In this document: positions 33,379 to 42,074 of the stretch, one piece after another | How the letters are laid out: each line of letters starts with the position of its first letter | How positions within the stretch are numbered: the stretch's first letter is position 1 | Assembly (NCBI RefSeq): GCF_001482405.1 | Contig: NZ_LPXO01000007.1 | Coordinates: 5,001 to 69,000 of the forward strand | DNA length: 64,000 nt | From: Pseudoponticoccus marisrubri | Lineage (GTDB): Bacteria > Pseudomonadota > Alphaproteobacteria > Rhodobacterales > Rhodobacteraceae | Direction: 5' to 3' | Translations under genes and position numbers: made by a program | The notes under the pieces: model-generated | Told to the model about the DNA's origin: nothing | The model's input: the letters and a program-made list of their open reading frames with translations, nothing else | Database searches by the model: none

Positions 33379-34062
33379 TCAGGATTCGAGCATAGCTTGA
33401 CTCAAGCGACGTCCGGCGTACGGCACCGGCCCGGCGCCCTTAGGCCGGATAACTCGGCGCTGCTGCTCCGTGGGCGTCCATGCTGCGGCGCGGGTGCGGG
33501 CTTGGGTGAGCTGTGCCGGGGTCAGGTCGCGTTCGAGATGGGTCTTCTGGATCTCGGCATCCTTGCTGCCCGCGGCGGCGGCGATCTCGTACCAGGTCAT
33601 GGCGGTGACAAGGTCCTGCGGGGCGCCCTTGCCGTTCTCCAGCGCCCAAGCGAGGCTGATCTGGCCGAGGATATGGCCCGTCACGGCCGACTGGCGGTAG
33701 AGTTCGACGGCCCGCGCCTGGTTCTTCTCGACGCCGAAGCCGTGGAAATACAGCTGACCCAGCCGCGCCATCCCCTCGGGGTCGCCCTGATCAGCCGCGG
33801 CACGGTAGAGCGCGGCTGCGCGGGCCCGGTCCTTCCCGACACCGTCGCCGAAGAAATGCGCCCGGCCCAGCGCAACCAGCGCGGCGCTGTCCCCGGCGGC
33901 GGCGAGCGGTTCCAGGATCGCGATCGCGGCGGCATGATCGCCGCGCTGCTGCGCGGCACGGGCGGCGGCCACGGTCTCGGCGCGTGCCGGGGGCAGACCC
34001 GCCAGCGCGGCCAGCAGGACGAGGGCGGGCAGTATCCGGGGATCAATGCGCATGGTGGCCAC
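33379..34062 (-). CDS. Sel1-repeat exported protein
   Basis: The 227-residue protein has a signal peptide (LPALVLLAALAGLPPARA) and three Sel1-like repeats: LGRAHFFGDGVGKDRARAAALYRAAAD, LGQLYFHGFGVEKNQARAVELYRQSA and LAWALENGKGAPQDLVTAMTWYEIAA (each given in part). Sel1 repeats mediate protein contacts, often in the periplasm. A second ATG three codons in is possible. No clear partner gene is present nearby; the rfb operon ends 78 bases away on the same strand. Confidence 0.87.
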   Translation of the reverse strand: MATMRIDPRILPALVLLAALAGLPPARAETVAAARAAQQRGDHAAAIAILEPLAAAGDSAALVALGRAHFFGDGVGKDRARAAALYRAAADQGDPEGMARLGQLYFHGFGVEKNQARAVELYRQSAVTGHILGQISLAWALENGKGAPQDLVTAMTWYEIAAAAGSKDAEIQKTHLERDLTPAQLTQARTRAAAWTPTEQQRRVIRPKGAGPVPYAGRRLSQAMLES

Positions 34063-34141
34063 CTGTCGGAGAACGGGTCATGCGCCAAGCCTAGCACGAT
34101 GCCACGCGCGGCACCGGTCGGCATATCCCTACCCCGCGCGC

Positions 34142-35014
34142 TCAGCCCGCGATGCGCCGCAGGTAGGCTCCGTAATCCGTCTTGTGGAACATCTCGGCCC
34201 GCGCCAGCAGCGCCTCGCGGTCGATCCAGCCCTGGTCGAAGGCGATCTCTTCGGGGCAGCCGACCTGCTGGCCCTGCCGCTCGGACAGGGTGCGCACGAA
34301 ATTGCCCGCATCGAGCAGCGAGCCATGCGTCCCGGTGTCGAGCCAGGCATAGCCCCGCCCCATCTGGCGCACGTTAAACGCGCCATCCGCCAGGTAGCTT
34401 TCCAGCAGCGAGGTGATCTCCAGCTCGCCCCGGGCAGAGGGCGTGACGGAGCGGGCGCGCTCGGGTGCGCTGCCGTCGAGGAAGTAGAGCCCGGTCACGG
34501 CATAGGGCGAGGGCGCGACCAGCGGCTTCTCGACGATGTGGCGCACCGTGCCGTCAGGGGCGAAATCGACCACGCCGTAGCGCTCGGGGTCCGCGACGCG
34601 GTAGCCGAAGACCGTGCCGCCCGTCTCTTGGGCATCGGCCGCCTGCAGCTGCTCGGGCAGGCCGTGGCCGAAGAAGATGTTGTCGCCCAGCACCATGGCC
34701 GAGGGTGCGCCGGCCAGGAAGGCCTCGGCCAGCAGGTAGGCCTGGGCCAGCCCGTCGGGCGAGGGTTGCACGACGTAATCCAGCGACAGCCCCCACTGCG
34801 CCCCGTCCCCCAGCGTGCGCTGGAACTGCTCCTGGTCCTGCGGCGTGGTGATGACGCAGATCTCGCGGATCCCCGTCAGCATCAGCACCGAAAGCGGGTA
34901 GTAGATCATCGGCTTGTCATAGACCGGCAGCAGCTGTTTCGACACGCCCATGGTGATCGGCCAGAGCCGCGTGCCCGAGCCGCCGGCGAGGATGATGCCC
35001 TTGCGTCGCGTCAT
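34142..35014 (-). CDS. rfbA: Glucose-1-phosphate thymidylyltransferase
   Basis: RfbA/RmlA joins dTTP and glucose-1-phosphate to make dTDP-glucose, the first step to dTDP-L-rhamnose. The 290-residue protein has the nucleotide-binding GIILAGGSGTRLWP, SKQLLPVYDKPMIYYPLS, MVLGDNIFFG and YAWLDTGTHGSLLDA. ATG 35014 overlaps the rfbD stop (ATGA), so translation is coupled. It is the last gene of the rfbC-rfbB-rfbD-rfbA operon. Rhamnose would go to lipopolysaccharide or exopolysaccharide; no glycosyltransferase lies nearby. Confidence 0.96.
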   Translation of the reverse strand: MTRRKGIILAGGSGTRLWPITMGVSKQLLPVYDKPMIYYPLSVLMLTGIREICVITTPQDQEQFQRTLGDGAQWGLSLDYVVQPSPDGLAQAYLLAEAFLAGAPSAMVLGDNIFFGHGLPEQLQAADAQETGGTVFGYRVADPERYGVVDFAPDGTVRHIVEKPLVAPSPYAVTGLYFLDGSAPERARSVTPSARGELEITSLLESYLADGAFNVRQMGRGYAWLDTGTHGSLLDAGNFVRTLSERQGQQVGCPEEIAFDQGWIDREALLARAEMFHKTDYGAYLRRIAG

Positions 35015-35862
35015 GAAAGGTCCTTCAGAATGTCGGCGAGGCCCGCCTTCCAGTCCGAAGGGGTAATTCCGAAATCGGCCGTCAGTTTGGCGCAATCCAG
35101 TCGGGAATTGAGCGGTCGCGCCGCCGGCGTGGGATACTCGGCCGTTGGGATCTGGGTCACGGTCACGGCGCGCCCCGCCCGGGCAAGGATCTCTTCCGCG
35201 AAACCGGCCCAGCTGACGGCGGGCTGGCCCGCGAAATGATAGGTGCCGCCGCCCTGCCCCGCGACCATCGCCTGCGCCATGGTCCAGAGCGCGCGGGCGA
35301 TGTCGGCGGCCGGGGTCGGCCCGCCCACCTGGTCATCCACGATGCGCAACTCTTCGCGGCTCTCGGAAAGGCGCAGCATCGTCCGGACGAAGTTGGATCC
35401 GTGCGCCGAGACCACCCATGAGGTGCGCAGGATCGCGTGGGGTCCACCGGCGGCGCGGATCGCCTCCTCTCCGGCCAGCTTGGAGCGGCCATAGGCGTTG
35501 AGCGGCCCGGTGGGTGCGTCCGGGGCCCAGGGCGTGTCGCCCGAGCCGTCGAAGACGTAATCGGTCGAGACATGCAGGAAGGGGATGCCCCGGTCGGCAC
35601 AGGACCGCGCCATGGCGCCCGGCGTGGTGCCGTTGATCGTGGTGGCCAGCGGCTCTTCCGCCTCGGCCCGGTCCACGGCCGTGTAGGCGGCGGCGTTGAT
35701 CACCACGTCCGGCGCGGTCTGGCCGATCATGCTGACGCAGGTCTCGGGATCCGTCAGGTCGGCCTCGTCCCGGCCCAGCCGGATCGCCTGCACCCCGTGA
35801 GGCGTGCGGCGATCGAGTTCGCGGGCGACCTGCCCGGTGGTGCCGAAGATCAAGGCCTTCAT
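35011..35862 (-). CDS. rfbD: dTDP-4-dehydrorhamnose reductase
   Basis: RfbD/RmlD is the last enzyme of dTDP-L-rhamnose synthesis, reducing the 4-keto sugar with NAD(P)H. The 283-residue protein has ALIFGTTGQVARELD, a slightly altered GxxGxxG, the catalytic YGRSK (NAYGRSKLAGEE), and FLHVSTDYVFDG. ATG 35862 has AGGAGC upstream. It overlaps rfbB by one base and rfbA by four. The reduced conservation of the dinucleotide motif (GTTGQVA versus GQLG) is the only oddity. Confidence 0.95.
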   Translation of the reverse strand: MKALIFGTTGQVARELDRRTPHGVQAIRLGRDEADLTDPETCVSMIGQTAPDVVINAAAYTAVDRAEAEEPLATTINGTTPGAMARSCADRGIPFLHVSTDYVFDGSGDTPWAPDAPTGPLNAYGRSKLAGEEAIRAAGGPHAILRTSWVVSAHGSNFVRTMLRLSESREELRIVDDQVGGPTPAADIARALWTMAQAMVAGQGGGTYHFAGQPAVSWAGFAEEILARAGRAVTVTQIPTAEYPTPAARPLNSRLDCAKLTADFGITPSDWKAGLADILKDLS

Positions 35863-36926
35863 CACGTGCTCCTTTCCAGCGGGGCGGTGCCCAGGCGCTG
35901 GCCGACCCCATCCCGGGCCTGGAGCGCGCGCCACCAGGGCGCGTTGTCCAGGTACCAGCGCGCGGTCCGCTCCAGCCCTTCCTCCACGGTAACGGAAGGG
36001 CGCCAGCCCAGTTCCGTGCGGATCCGCGTCGGGTCGATGGCATAGCGCGCATCATGGCCGGGCCGGTCGGTCACGAAGGTGATGAGATCGGCATAAGGCC
36101 CCTCGGCACGCGGGGCCAACCGGTCGAGGATGCCGCAGAGCGTGCGCACGAGGTCGAGATTGCTGCGCTCGTTCTCGCCCCCGATATTGTAGCTGCGCCC
36201 CACCTGCCCCTGCGCGGCCACCAGCAGCAGCGCATCGGCGTGATCCTCGACGTAAAGCCAGTCCCGGATGTTCTCGCCCTGCCCATAGATCGGCAGGGGC
36301 TTGCCCGCCAGCGCGTTCAGGATGACCACGGGGATCAGCTTTTCGGGGAAGTGGTAGGGGCCGTAATTGTTGGAACAGTTGGTCAGCACCACCGGCAGGC
36401 CGTAAGTCTCGTGCCAGGCGCGCACCAGATGATCCGAAGACGCCTTGGAGGCCGAATAGGGCGAGCGCGGATCATAGGGCGTGTCCTCGGTGAACTTCAC
36501 CGCAGGGTCGGCGGGCAGCGAGCCGAACACCTCGTCGGTCGAGACATGGTGGAAGCGGAAGCGCTCGGGCCGCCCCTCGGTCACCCAGTAGGCGCGCGCG
36601 GCCTCCAGAAGCGTGTAGGTGCCGGTGACATTGGTGTCGATGAAGGTGCCCGGCCCGTCGATCGACCGGTCCACGTGGCTTTCGGCAGCCAGGTGCAGGA
36701 TCACGTCGGGGCGATGCTGGCCGAGGATCCGGTCCAGCGCGGCGCGGTCGCGGATATCGGCATGTTCGAACGTGTAGAGCGGATTGTCGGCCACCGAGGC
36801 CACGTTGTTGAGGCAGGCGGCATAGGTCAGCGCATCCAGATTGACCACCTCGTGCCCGCGCGCGACGGCCAGCCGCACCACGGCCGAGCCGATGAACCCG
36901 GCGCCGCCGGTGACAAGAAGCTTCAT
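35862..36926 (-). CDS. rfbB: dTDP-glucose 4,6-dehydratase
   Basis: RfbB/RmlB converts dTDP-glucose to dTDP-4-keto-6-deoxyglucose. The 354-residue extended SDR has [38 protein letters not shown], the catalytic [12 protein letters not shown] and [17 protein letters not shown]. It overlaps rfbC by four bases and rfbD by one, so the whole set is translationally coupled. Confidence 0.97.
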   Translation of the reverse strand: MKLLVTGGAGFIGSAVVRLAVARGHEVVNLDALTYAACLNNVASVADNPLYTFEHADIRDRAALDRILGQHRPDVILHLAAESHVDRSIDGPGTFIDTNVTGTYTLLEAARAYWVTEGRPERFRFHHVSTDEVFGSLPADPAVKFTEDTPYDPRSPYSASKASSDHLVRAWHETYGLPVVLTNCSNNYGPYHFPEKLIPVVILNALAGKPLPIYGQGENIRDWLYVEDHADALLLVAAQGQVGRSYNIGGENERSNLDLVRTLCGILDRLAPRAEGPYADLITFVTDRPGHDARYAIDPTRIRTELGWRPSVTVEEGLERTARWYLDNAPWWRALQARDGVGQRLGTAPLERST

Positions 36927-37486
36927 GCGGCCTCCCAGGCAAAGGGGCTGTCGAACGCGGCCAGCGCGGGCGCGGCGGCGTCCTTGTCGGACAGGACCGG
37001 CGGGCCGGTCAGCCCCCAGTCGATGCCGATATCGGGATCGTCGAAGCGCACCGCGCCGTCACACTCGGGCGCGTAGGTGTCGGTGCACTTGTAGAGGATC
37101 TCGGTCATCGGTTCTCGCGTGGCAAAGCCGTGCAGGAACCCCTCGGGGATCAGCAGCTGGCGGCCGTTCTCGAAGCTCAGCTCCACCCCGACCCAGCGGC
37201 CATAGGTGGGCGAGCCCGTGCGGATGTCGACCGCCACGTCGAAGAGCCGCCCGCGCCCGCAGCGGACCAGCTTGGCCTGCGCGTGCGGCGGGCTCTGGAA
37301 ATGCAGGCCGCGCACGGTGTTCTCGGTCTCGCTGAGCGAGTGGTTGTCCTGCACGAAATCGTAATGCAGCCCGTGTTCGGCCATGCGCGCCTTGTTCCAG
37401 CTTTCGCTGAAGAAGCCGCGCGCGTCGCCGAAGCGCCGGGGCGTCAGGATCAGGACACCGGGAAGGTCGGTCTGGACTATCTGCAC
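36923..37486 (-). CDS. rfbC: dTDP-4-dehydrorhamnose 3,5-epimerase
   Basis: RfbC/RmlC epimerises dTDP-4-keto-6-deoxyglucose at C3 and C5. The 187-residue cupin has [17 protein letters not shown], the catalytic His in [61 protein letters not shown] and DPDIGIDW. The best start is GTG 37486 ([11 protein letters not shown]); the nearest ATG is out of frame. It is the first gene of the rfbCBDA operon and is divergent from the ACR3 gene. Confidence 0.95.
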   Translation of the reverse strand: MQIVQTDLPGVLILTPRRFGDARGFFSESWNKARMAEHGLHYDFVQDNHSLSETENTVRGLHFQSPPHAQAKLVRCGRGRLFDVAVDIRTGSPTYGRWVGVELSFENGRQLLIPEGFLHGFATREPMTEILYKCTDTYAPECDGAVRFDDPDIGIDWGLTGPPVLSDKDAAAPALAAFDSPFAWEAA

Positions 37487-37702
37487 ATCACGTCCCGTCG
37501 TTGCAAATGCCCCCGGCACCGGGCTTAGCGGATCGTGCCGCCGGGGGAAACGGGGTTTTGCCCGATGCGCCCGAGGTGTTGCGCCGACGCGCCGGACGGC
37601 CGCGCAGGGGCGTGCAGGCATTCGCCCCGTGCATGGCGGCCTGCGGTTGCCTTGCCCCGGGCCCGGGCGTAAGGCGCCGATGCAACAGGACGGAGAAGCG
37701 AC

Positions 37703-38710
37703 ATGGGTGTGTTCGAGCGGTATCTGAGCGTCTGGGTCGCGCTGGCCATGGCCGGCGGGATCGGGCTGGGACTGGTGGCGCCGGGGCTGGTGGGACTGAT
37801 CGCGGGCGCCGAGGTCGCCAGCGTGAACCTCGTGGTGGCGGTGCTGATCTGGGCCATGGTCTACCCGATGATGGTGGGCGTGGACCCGAAATCGCTGAAG
37901 GACGTGGCCCGGCAGCCCAAGGGGTTGGCCATCACGCTGGTGGTGAACTGGCTGATCAAGCCTTTCACCATGGCCGCGCTGGGGGTGCTGTTCTTCGAGG
38001 GGATCTTCGCGCCGCTGCTGCAACCCGAAGAGGCCAGCCAGTACATTGCCGGGCTGATCCTGCTGGGCGCGGCCCCCTGCACCGCCATGGTCTTTGTCTG
38101 GTCGCATCTGACCCGCGGCGACGAGACCTACACGCTGTTGCAGGTCTCGGTGAACGACCTCGTGCTGGTGGTGGCCTATGCGCCCATCGTGGCCTTTCTG
38201 CTGGGCGTGACCGACATCGCGGTGCCGTGGCAGACGCTGGTCCTGTCGGCCGTGCTCTTCGTGGCGCTGCCGCTGGCCGCTGGCCTCTGGACCCGGGCCC
38301 GGCTGCGCGATCCCGCGCGGATCGAGGCCTTTCAGGGTCGGATCAAGCCGGTCTCGATCGTCGGGCTGATCGCCACGGTGGTGATCCTCTTCGCACTGCA
38401 GGGCGAGGTGATTCTCGACCGGCCGCTTGTCATCGTGCTGATCGCCGTGCCGATCCTGATCCAGAGCTACGGCATCTTCGCGCTCGCCTATGCCGCCGCT
38501 TGGGCGCTGAAGGTGCCGCACCGGATCGCGGCACCCTGCGCGCTGATCGGCACGTCGAACTTCTTCGAGCTGGCCGTGGCCGTGGCGATCTCGCTCTTCG
38601 GGCTGAACTCGGGCGCGGCACTGGCCACCGTGGTGGGCGTGCTGGTCGAGGTGCCGGTGATGCTGTCGCTGGTGGCGCTGGCGAACCGCACCCGGGCCCG
38701 CTTTGCCTGA
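37703..38710 (+). CDS. ACR3-family arsenite efflux transporter
   Basis: The 335-residue protein has ten hydrophobic segments with ACR3 features. The conserved Cys is in [20 protein letters not shown] (segment 4), and [36 protein letters not shown] carries the Glu near the C-terminus (both given in part). ACR3 pumps extrude arsenite, and relatives take antimonite. No arsR, arsC or arsH lies beside it, which is unusual. Divergent from rfbC with 216 bases between; convergent with the TauE-type gene. Confidence 0.92.
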   Translation: MGVFERYLSVWVALAMAGGIGLGLVAPGLVGLIAGAEVASVNLVVAVLIWAMVYPMMVGVDPKSLKDVARQPKGLAITLVVNWLIKPFTMAALGVLFFEGIFAPLLQPEEASQYIAGLILLGAAPCTAMVFVWSHLTRGDETYTLLQVSVNDLVLVVAYAPIVAFLLGVTDIAVPWQTLVLSAVLFVALPLAAGLWTRARLRDPARIEAFQGRIKPVSIVGLIATVVILFALQGEVILDRPLVIVLIAVPILIQSYGIFALAYAAAWALKVPHRIAAPCALIGTSNFFELAVAVAISLFGLNSGAALATVVGVLVEVPVMLSLVALANRTRARFA

Positions 38711-38716
38711 AGACCC

Positions 38717-38740
38717 GGGCCGGGGGACGCCCCCCGGCCC
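38717..38740. terminator. Bidirectional GC hairpin between convergent genes
   Basis: A perfect 10-bp stem, GGGCCGGGGG with CCCCCGGCCC, and loop ACGC sits 6 bases after the ACR3 gene and 2 bases before the TauE-type stop. It has no U-run, so termination would be weak or Rho-assisted. Confidence 0.4.
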
Positions 38741-38742
38741 GC

Positions 38743-39507
38743 TCAGACCAGCGCGCGGCGCAGCAGGTTCAGCCCGGCGATCAGCAGCACCAGCAGCGTG
38801 GCGCGCCGGAACGCGGCCTGGTCGATTCGCGCCCGCACAAGTCCGCCCAGCCACATGCCAAGGAAGGCCGGCGGCAGCAGCATCACCGACAGCCAGACCG
38901 TCTCTCGGTTGAGCACGCCCGAGCCCATATGCGCGACGGTCAGCGCCACGGCGCCCAGCCCGTAGATGACGCCCTGCACGCGCATCTGCTCGCTCTTCTC
39001 GGTGCCGAGCGCGGTCAGGTAGGCCACGGTGGGCGGCCCCCAGACCCCCGAGAAGCCGCCGATGAACCCCGCCAGCGCGGCGCAGCCCACCTCCCAGCCG
39101 CGATGCGCCGCAGCAAGACGCGGCTGCCAACCGAGCAGCTGCAGCACGGCGAAGAGGCAGATCGGGGCGCCGATCATCAGCAGCAGCACGTCCTGCGGCA
39201 GCCACGAGACCAGCTGCGCCGAGGCCAGCAGCATCGCCATCCCCACCAACAGGAAGACCCGGAAGCGCCGGATCGAGCCCAAAGCGGCCGCCGGGCCCTG
39301 CGCCAGCGCCTGCACGCCATTTGTCGCAAGCGTGGGCAGAATCAGCCCCGCAAGCGCCCATTCGGGCGAAATCAGGCTTCCGAGGCCCGAAACCAGCACC
39401 ATGGGCATGGCGAAACCGACCATGCCCTTGACCGTGCCGGCCAGCAGCGCGACGCAAAGACACAAGGCAAGGACGGGGCCGGAAAACGGGGGGAGGACTT
39501 CGAGCAT
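38743..39507 (-). CDS. TauE/SafE family sulfite exporter-like protein
   Basis: The 254-residue membrane protein has about eight hydrophobic segments with the two TauE/SafE repeats, GTVKGMVGFAMPMVLVSGL in the first half and GFIGGFSGVWGPPTVAYLTALG in the second. The family moves sulfite, sulfoacetate or other organic anions. The neighbouring arsenite transporter gives no clear functional link. It is divergent from mcd with a 148-base gap. Confidence 0.87.
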   Translation of the reverse strand: MLEVLPPFSGPVLALCLCVALLAGTVKGMVGFAMPMVLVSGLGSLISPEWALAGLILPTLATNGVQALAQGPAAALGSIRRFRVFLLVGMAMLLASAQLVSWLPQDVLLLMIGAPICLFAVLQLLGWQPRLAAAHRGWEVGCAALAGFIGGFSGVWGPPTVAYLTALGTEKSEQMRVQGVIYGLGAVALTVAHMGSGVLNRETVWLSVMLLPPAFLGMWLGGLVRARIDQAAFRRATLLVLLIAGLNLLRRALV

Positions 39508-39555
39508 GTCCGCGCCATATCATGCGCCACAGGGACCTGCGTACCGAAATCGGCT

Positions 39556-39603
39556 GCGCAACAATTGAACACCGGTTCGGGCTCCTTTGTATTTTTGTTG
39601 CGC
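39556..39603. promoter_or_regulatory. Inverted repeat GCGCAACAA...TTGTTGCGC upstream of mcd
   Basis: Perfect 9-bp arms at 39556-39564 and 39595-39603 enclose a 30-base spacer. The downstream arm ends 52 bases before the mcd start. The GCGCAA core matches that upstream of malyl-CoA lyase at 20561-20578. A shared regulator is possible but untested. Confidence 0.4.
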
Positions 39604-39655
39604 TGCGCGTGCGAAAGGACTAGGAGAACGGTAACCGCGAGAGAGGATGTGACGA

Positions 39656-41341
39656 ATGCCCCATGACGGACAAGACCTGAACCTCGGCGATGCCCTTCTG
39701 GCCGACCTTCTGAGCCTGACACGGCAGAGCCTCGACCCGGTGGAGACCGTGTTCGAGACCGCCCGCGCCCGCGTGCGCGAGATGGTCAGCGCCGATGGCC
39801 GCGTGTCGGGCACACTGGTCGAGGCCCACCAGACCGCCGCGCATGGCCTGGCCTGGCTGGCCACCTACCGCGAAAGCCTGCGCCAGATGCAGGCCTGGGC
39901 CGAGCGGCTGGAGGCCGAGGGCACCTTCGGCGAGGTCGAGCAGCTGATCCACCAGATCGCCTTCGGCGAGTATCTCTGGCAGATCTATGGCGGCATCCAG
40001 ATGAACCAGGGCGAGGTCGTGCGCCTGCAGGACATGGGGCTGGCGCAGGAGGACATGCGCGCGCTGATGTCCGACGCGGTGATGACCCTGACCCGGGGCG
40101 GCAACACGCAGGCCGCGCGGAGTCGGCTGGTCGAACTGATGCAGGAACGCGCCGCCGAGATCACCGTGGGCCGCAGCGGGCTGGATGACGAGCTGGAGAT
40201 GATCCGCGAGCAGTTCCGCCGCTACGCCGTCGACAGGATCGAACCGCATGCCCATGAGTGGCACCTCAAGGACGAGCTGATCCCCCTCGAGGTGATCGAG
40301 GAACTGGCCGAGATGGGCGTGTTCGGCCTGACCATCCCCGAGAACCTCGGCGGTCTGGGCATGTCCAAGGCGTCGATGTGCGTGGTCTCCGAGGAACTGT
40401 CGCGCGGCTATATCGGCGTGGGCTCGCTGGGCACGCGCTCCGAGATCGCGGCCGAGCTGATCCTCGCCGGCGGCACGGATGAGCAGAAGGAAAAGTGGCT
40501 GCCCCAGCTGGCCAGCGGCGAGGTGCTGCCCACGGCGGTCTTCACCGAGCCGAATACCGGCTCGGATCTCGGCAGCCTGCGCACCCGGGCGGTCAAGGAC
40601 GAGAACGGCGATTACAAGGTGACCGGCAACAAGACCTGGATCACCCATGCCGCGCGTACCCATGTGATGACGCTGCTGGCCCGCACCGACCCGTCCAGCG
40701 ACGACTACAAGGGCCTGTCGATGTTCCTGGCCGAGAAGACGCCCGGCGACGATGCCAACCCCTTCCCCACCGAGGGCATGACCGGCGGCGAGATCGAGGT
40801 GCTGGGCTATCGCGGCATGAAGGAATACGAGCTGGGCTTCGACGGCTTCCACGTGAAGGGCGAGAACCTGTTGGGCGGCGAAGAGGGCAAGGGCTTCAAG
40901 CAGCTGATGGAGACCTTCGAATCGGCGCGCATCCAGACCGCGGCCCGCGCCATCGGCGTGGCGCAATCGGCGCTGGATGTCGGCATGCGCTACGCGCAGG
41001 ACCGCAAGCAGTTCGGCAAATCCCTGATCGCCTTCCCGCGGGTCTCGGGCAAGCTGGCGATGATGGCGGTCGAGATCATGGTGGCCCGCCAGCTGACCTA
41101 TTACTCGGCCTGGGAAAAGGATCACGGCCGGCGCTGCGATCTCGAGGCCGGGATGGCCAAGCTGCTGGGCGCCCGCGTGGCCTGGTCGGCGGCGGACAAC
41201 GCGCTGCAAATCCATGGCGGCAACGGCTTCGCGCTGGAATACACCGTGTCGCGCATCCTCTGCGACGCCCGCATCCTGAACATCTTCGAGGGTGCCGCGG
41301 AAATCCAGGCACAGGTGATCGCACGCCGCCTGATGGCCTAG
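39656..41341 (+). CDS. mcd: (2S)-methylsuccinyl-CoA dehydrogenase
   Basis: Mcd oxidises (2S)-methylsuccinyl-CoA to mesaconyl-CoA in the ethylmalonyl-CoA pathway. The 561-residue flavoprotein has an N-terminal extension of about 150 residues (helical, RQSLDPVETVFETARARVREMV) not found in ordinary acyl-CoA dehydrogenases of about 380 residues, as in known Mcd. Then come VFTEPNTGSDLGSLRTRAVKD, NKTWITHAART, RKQFGKSLIAFPRV, and the C-terminal IHGGNGFALEYTVSRILCDARILNIFEGAAEIQ (parts), including the loop that carries the catalytic Glu. Malyl-CoA lyase of the same pathway is 18 kb upstream. Confidence 0.9.
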   Translation: MPHDGQDLNLGDALLADLLSLTRQSLDPVETVFETARARVREMVSADGRVSGTLVEAHQTAAHGLAWLATYRESLRQMQAWAERLEAEGTFGEVEQLIHQIAFGEYLWQIYGGIQMNQGEVVRLQDMGLAQEDMRALMSDAVMTLTRGGNTQAARSRLVELMQERAAEITVGRSGLDDELEMIREQFRRYAVDRIEPHAHEWHLKDELIPLEVIEELAEMGVFGLTIPENLGGLGMSKASMCVVSEELSRGYIGVGSLGTRSEIAAELILAGGTDEQKEKWLPQLASGEVLPTAVFTEPNTGSDLGSLRTRAVKDENGDYKVTGNKTWITHAARTHVMTLLARTDPSSDDYKGLSMFLAEKTPGDDANPFPTEGMTGGEIEVLGYRGMKEYELGFDGFHVKGENLLGGEEGKGFKQLMETFESARIQTAARAIGVAQSALDVGMRYAQDRKQFGKSLIAFPRVSGKLAMMAVEIMVARQLTYYSAWEKDHGRRCDLEAGMAKLLGARVAWSAADNALQIHGGNGFALEYTVSRILCDARILNIFEGAAEIQAQVIARRLMA

Positions 41342-41383
41342 GCGATATCGGACGACGTCCAGTGGACGCCTTCCCCGCGGCAC

Positions 41384-41424
41384 GCGGAAATCCAGGCCGA
41401 GGTCATCGCCCGCCGCCTGATGGC
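41384..41424 (+). pseudogene. Relic of the 3' end of an acyl-CoA dehydrogenase, in frame after mcd
   Basis: These 41 bases match the last codons of mcd (41297-41337) at 37 of 41 positions, offset by exactly 87 bases. They would encode AEIQAEVIARRLMA versus AEIQAQVIARRLMA in mcd. Three of the four differences are synonymous third-position changes and one is Gln to Glu. The copy sits in the mcd frame beyond the TAG stop. It is the remnant of a tandem duplication, gene conversion or replacement of the gene tail. Confidence 0.75.
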
Positions 41425-41456
41425 GTGCGCAAGAGACTGCTGCAAAAAAACGGATC

Positions 41457-41483
41457 AAAGGCGCCCCGCGGGGCGCCTTTTTT
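41457..41483 (+). terminator. Rho-independent terminator of mcd
   Basis: The stem GGCGCCCC-GC-GGGGCGCC at 41460-41477 is followed by six T and preceded by AAA. It is one of the two convincing intrinsic terminators in the window. Confidence 0.9.
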
Positions 41484-41589
41484 GTCGCCCCGCATTGCCC
41501 CGAAGTCACCAGCCGCAACTGATCCGGATCAAGGCCGGCGGTTCCCGCCCATGGTCTTGAAATCGTGAGACAACATCACGGAGGCTCGG

Positions 41590-41925
41590 ATGAGCTACAA
41601 GGAGACGATATCGACCTTCCGCCCCAAGGTGCGGGAGTTCAACGCCGCGATCGGCGAGACGGCGACGGGGTTTGGCGCCATCGTGACCAGCCTGAAGGGC
41701 GACGGGGCATTGGATCACAAGCAGAAAGAGCTGATCGCGCTCGGCATCGCCGTGGCGATCCGCTGCGAGCCCTGCATCCTGTTCCATGTCGAGGCCCTGG
41801 TGCGGCTGGGCGCCACGCGCGACGAGATTGCCGAGACGCTGGCGGTCTGTGTCGAGATGGGCGGCGGGCCGGGCGTGATGTACGGCACCAAGGCGCTGGC
41901 CTGTTTCGACGAGCTCAAGGGCTGA
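41590..41925 (+). CDS. Carboxymuconolactone decarboxylase / AhpD-like protein
   Basis: The 111-residue protein has the AhpD-like helical fold with a CxxC pair in AIRCEPCILFHVEALVRLGATRDEIAET (given in part), then AVCVEMGGGPGVMYGTKAL. AhpD-like members reduce peroxides or disulfides through this motif; others are decarboxylases. AGGCTCGG precedes the ATG at 41590. No partner gene is obvious. Upstream lies the mcd terminator, so it has its own promoter, and two hairpins follow it. Confidence 0.88.
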   Translation: MSYKETISTFRPKVREFNAAIGETATGFGAIVTSLKGDGALDHKQKELIALGIAVAIRCEPCILFHVEALVRLGATRDEIAETLAVCVEMGGGPGVMYGTKALACFDELKG

Positions 41926-41998
41926 TCCGGGGCGCGGGCGCCGCAGACCACGCAGCGCCCCGCCCGACCCACATCCCGACATTGCCACCGGCGCGACA

Positions 41999-42044
41999 AA
42001 AACTCTTCCTCAAGAGTTTTGCAAATTTCATCCATGAAATTTGC
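41999..42044. repeat. Tandem AT-rich hairpins between convergent genes
   Basis: AAAACTCTT-CCTC-AAGAGTTTT (41999-42020) is a perfect 9-bp stem. It is immediately followed by GCAAATTTCAT-CC-ATGAAATTTGC (42021-42044), a perfect 11-bp stem. Both are AT rich in strongly GC-rich surroundings. They lie between the AhpD-like gene and the pheT stop, and the first can act as a terminator in either direction with its T or A runs. Confidence 0.7.
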
Positions 42045-42074
42045 CCGCGCCGGGTGGCGCCGTCCGGCCCCAGA

